A stretch of 20,035 nucleotides of DNA from Fibrobacter sp. UBA1765 (lineage in GTDB: Bacteria; Fibrobacterota; Fibrobacteria; Fibrobacterales; Fibrobacteraceae): positions 1 through 20,035 of the forward strand of contig DCGZ01000152.1 of assembly GCA_002314675.1 (NCBI GenBank). The letters run 5' to 3'. The notes beneath the pieces are model-generated. The model saw only the letters and a list, made by a program, of their open reading frames with translations. It searched no databases and was not told the DNA's origin. Both the position numbers and the translations under genes were made by a program. Below are positions 14,255 to 20,035 of this stretch, in pieces; the stretch's first letter is position 1, and each line of letters starts with the position of its first letter.

Positions 14255-14281
14255 AATAAGGTCTAAGGTTAAAACTGAATT

Positions 14282-15160
14282 CTAATTTATGTGCCTTTCC
14301 AAGATGATCTTTTTCAAGTCATCAGTTGTAATGGTATACTTGCTGCGGCAGAAGTCGCAGGTGATTTCCAATGGCTTGCCATCGCTTGCAAGGTCGTTCA
14401 AGTCCTTGAGCGGGAGCGTTGCAAGGGAATTTAACATGCGTTCTTCGGAACACGGGCAGAACGGCTTCGGATCGATTTCCTTTACGATGTCAATGTCGTA
14501 CGGGCCGCGGAGCTGGTCCAAAAGTTCATCAAGGTCAAAGCCTTCCGGCTTGTACATTTCTGGGAACTTTGGCAAGTTGAGCACGATGACTTCGATAAGG
14601 TTGATGTCCTTTTCTTCGAGGTCCGGGAATGCTTCAATGTAAAAGCCTGCCGCATAGTCGAGCTTGCTTGGGTCAGTTTCGTTAAAGCGTGCTTCGATGC
14701 CGACTGCGGAACGAACCTGCTCGGACTGCAAAAGGTATGTTGCAAGGTTCTGGCCCATAGAAACGGAAGGGGCTTCGATTATGCTTTCGTGAACGCGCTT
14801 GCCGTGTTCGTTGAGCTTTACGACCTTGATAGCCTGTGGAGCAAGTGCCGGTTCATTAGCTTTTAGCTTTTGCAATTCCGGCTGACGGATCATGGAGCGG
14901 ACAAGGCCCATCGGGGTCGAGTCGGACTGGATAGAAGTAATGTCGCCAGCAAACTGAGTGGTGTAGCTAACTGTGCCAGCGTATTTTAAGCCAGAGCTCA
15001 AAAACAAGCTTGCAATGGTATTTTCGGCCATGAGCTTTAGAGCGTAACCCTGAGCGTTATGCTGCTTGCCGATTTCGTTCATTGTAGCTGTCATATCCGC
15101 AACAATTAAGCGGAATGGAGTCTTTTTGCCGGTGGCCCTAATAATTCTGTCTTTTTGCAT
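14282..15160 (-). CDS. hslO: Hsp33 redox-regulated chaperonin
   Basis: This 292-residue cytosolic holdase chaperone is activated by oxidation. The zinc-binding redox switch is complete near the C-terminus: Cys235-x-Cys237 in FCPCSEERM and Cys268-x-x-Cys271 in CDFCRSKY. The N-terminal domain contains the family segments 'AQGYALKLMAENTIASLFLSSGLK' and 'GPYDIDIVKEI'. The gene is probably co-transcribed with thrH downstream. Its -10 box lies so close to the ATG that the transcript may be leaderless. The GH26 terminator isolates it from the gene upstream. Confidence 0.93.
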   Translation of the reverse strand: MQKDRIIRATGKKTPFRLIVADMTATMNEIGKQHNAQGYALKLMAENTIASLFLSSGLKYAGTVSYTTQFAGDITSIQSDSTPMGLVRSMIRQPELQKLKANEPALAPQAIKVVKLNEHGKRVHESIIEAPSVSMGQNLATYLLQSEQVRSAVGIEARFNETDPSKLDYAAGFYIEAFPDLEEKDINLIEVIVLNLPKFPEMYKPEGFDLDELLDQLRGPYDIDIVKEIDPKPFCPCSEERMLNSLATLPLKDLNDLASDGKPLEITCDFCRSKYTITTDDLKKIILERHIN

Positions 15161-15166
15161 ACTTCA

Positions 15167-15172
15167 AATATA
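15167..15172 (-). promoter_or_regulatory. -10 box of hslO, leaderless geometry
   Basis: On the minus strand TATATT is followed by exactly six bases and then the hslO ATG. Transcription starting about 7 nt past the -10 would begin at the start codon itself. The -35 region overlaps the GH26 terminator stem and is poor. The TIGR02147 gene at 17465 has the same TCTATATTT-(5 nt)-ATG arrangement. Confidence 0.45.
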
Positions 15173-15179
15173 GAAACTT

Positions 15180-15208
15180 AAAAAGGGGCTGGTTTAGCAC
15201 CAGTCCCT
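15180..15208 (-). terminator. Terminator of the GH26 gene
   Basis: On the minus strand AGGGACTGG (15208-15200) pairs with CCAGCCCCT (15192-15184, one G-T pair) around seven bases and runs straight into TTTTT. It begins about 34 nt after the GH26 stop codon and precedes the hslO promoter. Confidence 0.8.
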
Positions 15209-15241
15209 CTTGATTGCAGTTTTGCAAGAACGTGAAGCAGA

Positions 15242-17134
15242 TTATTTTACGATAATCTTTTGGCTAATGTTTACGCCCTTTGCAGAAACGCGCACAAAGT
15301 ATGTACCCTGCAGGATTCCTTCGAGGCTGTAGCTTAGGGAGCCGTTGCTTGCGTTTTTGCTTAAAAGCTTTGCTACTTGCTTGCCGCGCGTGTCAAAGAT
15401 TTTAATGCTTGCGTTCTTTGCATCGGCCAGGTAAACGTTCAAGGTCTTGCCGTGCATCGAAACGCTTGCGCCGCTTGCAAAGATGCTTGACTTTACGATA
15501 GCGTCAGGTGCAATGATTGCGCCTTCCTTGTTTGTGTCTGGCTTGACCTTGTCCCAGCCCGGCATGTCGTCGAGAGCGATGATGCGTTCGTCGTCAAGGT
15601 TACGCTTCCACATGTCGGTCGGAGTCTTTTCAAGGAAGTTTCCGCTCCAAGTCTGGCTCCATGTCATCCAGTAGCTCCAATAGCTCTTGTCTTCTGCAAT
15701 GCTATCGATATCCGGGATCGCACCGTTTTCGCTCAAGGCGATCATCTTGTTCGTGCCGACTTCGTCGATAATCTTGTTGAAGTAGTTTGCTGCAGAATTG
15801 TGGTTGTTGAGCGGATCGTAAATGTCAACTGCAACAACGTCTACGTATTCGTCGCCTGGGTACCATTCGCCATTGAGTGCAGAATAGTCATAGCCGAACT
15901 TAGGGTCTGTATTGATGTTCCAGACCCAAACGAGGTTCTTGTTCTTGTTTGTGTTAACCATGCGGTTGAATACCAAACGCCACAACTGAACGTAGCATTC
16001 CGGGGAACCGACACCCCACCAGAACCAGCCGCCGCTTGCTTCGTGGAGCGGGCGCCAAAGAACGGCGATGCCCTTTTCTTCGAGCTGCTTGAAGTAACCG
16101 GAAACGATATCGACATCTGCTACGATGTCCTTGTATTCCTGGGAAGCGGTATTGATTTCTTCGCACTTGTCGCCAGTGAAGGCCTTGGTGTAGTTGAAGC
16201 AGGTGTTGTTTTCTGCAGTGCCTGCAACGCCCTCTGTGCATCCAGCATTCTTAAAGCCTTGCATCTGGGTGTAGAACACTGTATCTTGACCGACTTTCCA
16301 GTGCCAAGTGTATGTCGGAATGCCGCCCATTTTCCACAGGTCTTCTGTCATGACAAGGTTGTTTTCTGTATAGCCCTTGAACCAGCCTTCTTCGTGGTGG
16401 CCGCCTGCGGCAAAGAGCATGTCGAAGCCGCCAATGGCAGGGTAGTGGCCGCTTCTCTTGTAGAATTCAGCGATGTCAGTCTGACCCTTCCAAGTGTCTT
16501 CACCGTTCAAGAACTTGCAAGAATCTTGCGGGGTACATTCTGCTGCAGAAAGCAGCTTCATGTTGCCGTAGTCGTAGTTAAAGTTCTGGTCGCTGATCAT
16601 CATGCCGCTGATGGTCTTCTTCAAGAAGTTGTCGCGAAGGAAAGTTTTCACCTTCATTGCGCTTTCCGTTGCACCAGGCGTTACAGGGAGTGCGCTGATC
16701 TTGAATTCAGGGTCAGGGTGCTTGCCTACGGTAATGTAGTCCACGCCGATAGCGCCGTTACCGACCGTAACGGTATTTTCGCCAACCTTCATTTTTGCAG
16801 AAGCTGTCACTACGTATGCGGAGTCGCAATTGCGCGGCGTTGTTAGCATCGAACCGACTTCTGCGCCGTTGACCACGATTTTTGAAGTTGTCCAGTCGTA
16901 CTGCTTGATAAGGACCTTTGTTTCAATGTCGTAGACTGCGGTTTCTTCGACCTTGACGGTGAATGTCATTGCGTCTGAACCGGGGACTGCATACTTGCCG
17001 CCAGAAAATTCTGCGCCTTCCTTTACCGTGGCGCCGGTCTGGTCTTCAGCTTCGTATTTTGTGGGGGCTGCATTTGCGAGGCTAGCAAATGCTAAAAAAG
17101 AAAGCGCTGTGGCACTTTTGAAAGAAAAATCCAT
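15242..17134 (-). CDS. Secreted GH26 mannanase-type enzyme with CBM35-like and sorting domains
   Basis: This 630-residue secreted hydrolase probably cleaves beta-1,4-mannans. The ATG at 17134 is preferred over a TTG four codons upstream because GGAG lies 7 nt before it and overlaps that TTG. The signal peptide is residues 1-22 (ending LANA). Residues about 25-137 ('YEAEDQTGA' ... 'GVDYITVGK') look like a CBM35-type sugar-binding module. The GH26 domain spans about 155-530 with acid/base Glu365 in WRPLHEASGGWFWWG and nucleophile Glu469 in ALSENGA. The last ~75 residues ('IKIFDTRGKQVAKLL' ... 'GTYFVRVSAKGVNISQKIIVK') resemble a type IX secretion sorting domain; the GH5 enzyme ends similarly (SQKVILK). 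It is a single gene, divergent from the TIGR02147 regulator. Mannan is the usual GH26 substrate, but xylanase or lichenase activity is possible. Confidence 0.92.
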   Translation of the reverse strand: MDFSFKSATALSFLAFASLANAAPTKYEAEDQTGATVKEGAEFSGGKYAVPGSDAMTFTVKVEETAVYDIETKVLIKQYDWTTSKIVVNGAEVGSMLTTPRNCDSAYVVTASAKMKVGENTVTVGNGAIGVDYITVGKHPDPEFKISALPVTPGATESAMKVKTFLRDNFLKKTISGMMISDQNFNYDYGNMKLLSAAECTPQDSCKFLNGEDTWKGQTDIAEFYKRSGHYPAIGGFDMLFAAGGHHEEGWFKGYTENNLVMTEDLWKMGGIPTYTWHWKVGQDTVFYTQMQGFKNAGCTEGVAGTAENNTCFNYTKAFTGDKCEEINTASQEYKDIVADVDIVSGYFKQLEEKGIAVLWRPLHEASGGWFWWGVGSPECYVQLWRLVFNRMVNTNKNKNLVWVWNINTDPKFGYDYSALNGEWYPGDEYVDVVAVDIYDPLNNHNSAANYFNKIIDEVGTNKMIALSENGAIPDIDSIAEDKSYWSYWMTWSQTWSGNFLEKTPTDMWKRNLDDERIIALDDMPGWDKVKPDTNKEGAIIAPDAIVKSSIFASGASVSMHGKTLNVYLADAKNASIKIFDTRGKQVAKLLSKNASNGSLSYSLEGILQGTYFVRVSAKGVNISQKIIVK

Positions 17135-17464
17135 AATCAACTCCAATCCAAAAGAACATGCAAACTTTGTTGCGTTGTAGTTTCATTGTAAAATTAGATT
17201 TTTGTCGGGAGTAAGGGGAGGGTGGCTGGTTGTAAAGTTTTTTATTTGATCGTTCTTGTGGCGCTTGTATTGCAAAAATTAGATTTTGTGTATTGCCAAA
17301 AGAAACCTTGTTTTGCAGAAAATAGAAGAAAATTTGAATAAATTAATTTTTATAGTTTCTTTTTATAGAACAAAAATGGCGTATATCAGCTAAAAAAGAA
17401 ATTTTAACGATTAAATAAGTATGTCTTCTTGAAAAGTTGAATTTGAATTATCTATATTTAGGGC
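17135..17464. promoter_or_regulatory. Divergent intergenic region with paired operator-like dyads
   Basis: This 330-bp AT-rich region separates GH26 (minus) from the TIGR02147 gene (plus). AAAATTAGATTTTTGT (17190-17205) recurs as AAAATTAGATTTTGT (17275-17289), 85 bp apart in the same orientation. Each contains the dyad AAAAT-TAG-ATTTT. Copy 1 touches the only reasonable GH26 -10 candidate, TACAAT on the minus strand (17185-17190), whose -35 is weak. No gene is seen here. Confidence 0.45.
17429..17458 (+). promoter_or_regulatory. Promoter of the TIGR02147 gene, leaderless geometry
   Basis: TTGAAA (17429-17434), an 18-bp spacer and TATATT (17453-17458) are followed by six bases and the ATG at 17465. 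Initiation at the usual distance would fall on the start codon. AGGG lies 2 nt before the ATG, too close to act as a normal ribosome-binding site. Confidence 0.55.
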
Positions 17465-18325
17465 ATGAAGTCTATTGTTGAGTATCAAGATTACCGTCAA
17501 TACATTCAAGATTTCTATAAAGAACAAAAGAATTTTTATGGATTGTCTTGGCGTATTTTTGCAAAACGTGCAGGTTTTGTTTCTGCATCCTATCTTCTGC
17601 TCATTTGCGAAGGCAAAACGAATTTGAGCGAAGACGGCATCGATAAGGTCGCCGCCGTCCTTGAACTTGCCGGTTTTGAAAAGGTCTATTTCCGTTCCCT
17701 GGTACATTTCAACCAAGCTAAGCATTCTGATGAAAAGCAGAAGGCTTTTGAAGAAATTACTGAATTCGGTAAGAAGTATAAGGTTCGTGTGTTGAACGAA
17801 GAAATGTTCTCGTACTTTTCTTCGTGGCTTAATCCTGTTCTTCGTGAACTTGTACCAAACATTACAAATCCAAAGCCAACCGAAATCAAGCGCCGTCTTT
17901 ACCCAAAGGCATCGGCCTCCGAAATTCGCAATTCCCTTGATTTCCTTGTGGAATCCGGATTGCTTGTCCGTAATCCAGACGGCTCTTATAAGCAAGTAGA
18001 TAAAACTTTGTCTTCGGGAAACAAGGATGTCGTTTCTATGGCCTTGCGTTCGCTGCATAAGCAGATGGGTACGTTTGCCGTAGATGCACTTGACGATGTT
18101 CCTATTTCTGAACGCAATGTTTCGGAGCTTGTTCTTGGCTTGACGCAAAAGGCTTATAACCAGATTGTTGAAGAATTAGCTATATTCCGTAAAAAAGTTA
18201 TGGCGATTGCAGCTGCAGACGATGACATGGATCGTGTATACGGTTTGAATCTTCAGCTCTTTCCTTTAACTCATAGGAATAATGCACCTCGTACACCTAA
18301 GGATTCTGAATCAGATGCTGAATAG
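17465..18325 (+). CDS. TIGR02147 family (Fibrobacter-type) putative regulator
   Basis: This 286-residue soluble protein belongs to a family expanded in Fibrobacter (TIGR02147). The opening 'YQDYRQYIQDFYKEQK' and 'LSWRIFAKRAGFVSASYLLLICEGKTNLSEDGI' segments match the family; the latter (about residues 27-60) looks like a helix-turn-helix with a KTNLS loop. A second region, 'SASEIRNSLDFLVESGLLVRNPDGSYKQVDKTLSS' (about 148-182), looks like a winged helix. The acidic tail ends DSESDAE. Its stop overlaps the following lipoprotein start by 11 bp, so the two are coupled. A DNA-binding role is inferred; the family has no demonstrated function that I know of. It may also act on the divergent GH26 gene. 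Confidence 0.85.
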   Translation: MKSIVEYQDYRQYIQDFYKEQKNFYGLSWRIFAKRAGFVSASYLLLICEGKTNLSEDGIDKVAAVLELAGFEKVYFRSLVHFNQAKHSDEKQKAFEEITEFGKKYKVRVLNEEMFSYFSSWLNPVLRELVPNITNPKPTEIKRRLYPKASASEIRNSLDFLVESGLLVRNPDGSYKQVDKTLSSGNKDVVSMALRSLHKQMGTFAVDALDDVPISERNVSELVLGLTQKAYNQIVEELAIFRKKVMAIAAADDDMDRVYGLNLQLFPLTHRNNAPRTPKDSESDAE

Positions 18326-19979
18326 AATTTCCTGTAAAAACACTACAAAAGCCCTTCGGGGTTTTTTGTTTATCGCAACTGTATCTTTGTTTTTGCTTGC
18401 TCTCGTTTCTTGCTCGGACTCGGATTCTGGCAGTGAACTTGCTGGTGGGGTAACTGAAGGCACTAATGCTCTCGACACCGTTTATGTTTATGATACATTG
18501 ACGCATGTAGATACCATTGAAAATTTGGATACTATTACTGTAGTCGACACGATTGTAAAGCCGACTGATTCTGTGGAAGTCTACGATATTGCTCTTAAGG
18601 GCGTTGTGCAAAAGGGTCCGTTGGTTAACGGATCTGCAATTACCGTGCTTGAGCTTGACAGTAGCTTTAGGCAGACCGGCCTTGCATTTCGTGGCAAGAC
18701 TGATGCTAAGGGTTCGTTCTCTGTAAATAGCGTCAGTCTGAAGTCTCCGTATGCCATTGTTGAAGCTACTGGTTTCTATATGAACGAAGTGACTGGCGAA
18801 AAATCAAATAGCATGATATCGCTTTATGCCTTTGTTGATTTTTCTAAGCAAAAGGTCGCTAACGTCAATATCATGACACATTTGGAATATGACCGAATCA
18901 ATTACCTTGTTCATGAAAAAAACATGAGTATCATTGATGCTAAGAAGCAGGCCGATGCTGAAATGGCTGCCCAGTTCTTTATGGCTGAAGCGGACTTTGA
19001 TGCAACGAACGCTACGATCTTTGGTTCTACTCCTGCCGATGGAATGTTGCTTGCTGTTTCTGTTCTTGTTTCGGGGAACCGTTCAGATGCAGAAATTTCT
19101 GAAATGCTAGCTGCCATAGCGGAAGACTTTAGTGAAGATGGTTCTATAGATGACCCTAATCTCCTTATTGAACTCGCAGACTTCGCTCAGTCTATGGACG
19201 CGGAAACGATCCGTCAGAATGTTAAGGCTTGGAAGATTGCAGATTCTGTGGCTCCGTTTGAAAAGAGCGTTGCCACTATTAAAAATTCGATTTATGGTTT
19301 AGGGGAATGCAATGAAAAGAATAAGGGCTCTGTAAAACAGAATGCAAATGAATTGAGTGCCTTTGCGTTTACGAACTTTAAGTGTGATGGTGAAAATTGG
19401 AATGTAATTTACTATAACCCAGAAATCAAGTACGGTACCTTAAAAGACGAACGCGACGGCAATGAATATCGTACTGTTAAAATCGGTGATAAAACCTGGA
19501 TGGCAGAAAATCTCAGGTACCATGCAGACGGTTATAAATGCTATGACGATAATCCGCATAACTGCGATGATTACGGAGTTCTTTATACATTCGTAGCAGC
19601 AGAAAAAGCTTGCCCTGCTGGTTCTCATCTCCCTTCTATTGACGAATGGCGTGAATTGTTTGTGGCTGTTGGCGGTGCTGATTCGGCTGCAAAAAAATTG
19701 CGTGCTCATGGTGCTTGGAATTCGCTTCTTTATCCACAAACAGAAGATGACAAGGATGAATTCGGATTTTCTTCAAGACCTTCTGGCGTGTACTTGTATG
19801 GTGGCTTTGGTGAAGTTGGCTGGTATATGTCTTCTACGATTGTAATGGGCCTTGATAAAGAAGGAAATCTCGTTCCACTTGAAGGCGAATATGACGTTGC
19901 TATAGGCTCCGGCGATGGAGTCTCTGAAGATGCAGCTCGCTTCTCTACCGCAATCGCTGTTCGCTGTGTCTTGGATTAA
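18315..19979 (+). CDS. FISUMP-domain lipoprotein
   Basis: This 554-residue protein is predicted to be lipid-anchored: a basic N-terminus and hydrophobic helix end in the lipobox LVSC with Cys33, then the acidic linker DSDSGS. The ATG at 18315 (AAGGA 11 nt upstream) is preferred over one at 18282, which would put an odd 11-residue extension before the signal. Residues about 50-90 are rich in repeated VDT/DTI/DT units, a likely extended linker. Residues about 95-200 ('GVVQKGPLVNGSAITVLELD') look like a beta-rich domain common in Fibrobacter surface proteins. The C-terminal part (about 376-554, 'YRTVKIGDKTWMAENLRY' ... 'GSHLPSIDEWREL' ... 'AIAVRCV') is the F. succinogenes major paralogous domain. 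The function is unknown; a cell-surface role is inferred. The remaining 56 bp to the window end show only a weak GGTG/CACC stem. Confidence 0.88.
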   Translation: MLNRISCKNTTKALRGFLFIATVSLFLLALVSCSDSDSGSELAGGVTEGTNALDTVYVYDTLTHVDTIENLDTITVVDTIVKPTDSVEVYDIALKGVVQKGPLVNGSAITVLELDSSFRQTGLAFRGKTDAKGSFSVNSVSLKSPYAIVEATGFYMNEVTGEKSNSMISLYAFVDFSKQKVANVNIMTHLEYDRINYLVHEKNMSIIDAKKQADAEMAAQFFMAEADFDATNATIFGSTPADGMLLAVSVLVSGNRSDAEISEMLAAIAEDFSEDGSIDDPNLLIELADFAQSMDAETIRQNVKAWKIADSVAPFEKSVATIKNSIYGLGECNEKNKGSVKQNANELSAFAFTNFKCDGENWNVIYYNPEIKYGTLKDERDGNEYRTVKIGDKTWMAENLRYHADGYKCYDDNPHNCDDYGVLYTFVAAEKACPAGSHLPSIDEWRELFVAVGGADSAAKKLRAHGAWNSLLYPQTEDDKDEFGFSSRPSGVYLYGGFGEVGWYMSSTIVMGLDKEGNLVPLEGEYDVAIGSGDGVSEDAARFSTAIAVRCVLD

Positions 19980-20035
19980 GAAGCAAGAAAGAAAACAGAG
20001 AACAGAAGACAGGTGTGAGGAACGCACCTTCGGTG

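Noticed and set aside
13577..14266. 229-codon plus-strand open frame opposite thrH
   Set aside because: It is antisense to a complete HAD phosphatase with all four motifs, begins within the terminator region and has no domain signature.
15800..16846. 348-codon plus-strand open frame opposite the GH26 gene
   Set aside because: It lies entirely antisense to a gene with clear catalytic motifs, shows no recognisable domain, and arises from codon bias on the other strand.

Overview
The window looks like part of a Fibrobacter genome (rumen/gut fibre degrader). The evidence is a lipoprotein ending in the Fibrobacter succinogenes major paralogous (FISUMP) domain, a TIGR02147-type regulator directly upstream of it, and two secreted glycoside hydrolases (GH5 and GH26) that both end in a C-terminal sorting-type domain. 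No rRNA, CRISPR array or integrase/transposase gene is visible.

Layout. (1) 1-4284, plus strand: the 3' end of a type II fatty-acid/polyketide-like operon with the gene order of an aryl polyene (APE) cluster: DUF3261 protein (5' end outside the window), ketosynthase, hot-dog dehydratase, FabG-like ketoreductase, second ketosynthase. Both ketosynthases keep the Cys-His-His triad. Hairpins and a strong terminator-like stem follow, then a minus-strand tRNA-Lys(CUU) with its own promoter and terminator. (2) 4906-7092, minus strand: an AT-rich two-gene EcoRII/Dcm-like restriction-modification system. (3) 7093-8113: a kilobase without a convincing gene but full of structure: an operator-like palindrome, a 66-68 bp direct repeat pair around a fold-prone segment, a 115-bp mobile-repeat fragment and a run of dyads. 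(4) 8114-10123: a GH5 endoglucanase-type gene. It lies between copies of a short repeat family with MITE-like terminal inverted repeats, and a 12-bp direct repeat marks both ends of the block. (5) 10161-10730: two abutting ~280-290 bp repeat units; the second supplies a near-consensus sigma70 promoter to a RhuM-family gene, which is followed by a decayed second RhuM remnant. (6) 12133-17134, minus strand: housekeeping genes (M18 aminopeptidase, ThrH-like phosphatase, Hsp33) and a GH26 mannanase-type enzyme. (7) 17465-19979, plus strand: TIGR02147 regulator overlapping a FISUMP lipoprotein gene, divergent from GH26.

How it fits together: the outer parts look like stable chromosome. The centre (about 4.9-12.1 kb) reads as an accessory block containing a restriction system, a RhuM gene plus a RhuM relic, repeat elements, and a cellulase gene with codon choice unlike the APE genes. 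The most unusual signal is the repeat family: it brackets the cellulase, forms a short tandem array and appears to provide promoter parts to neighbouring genes. All functional statements rest on motif recognition by eye; no searches were run.
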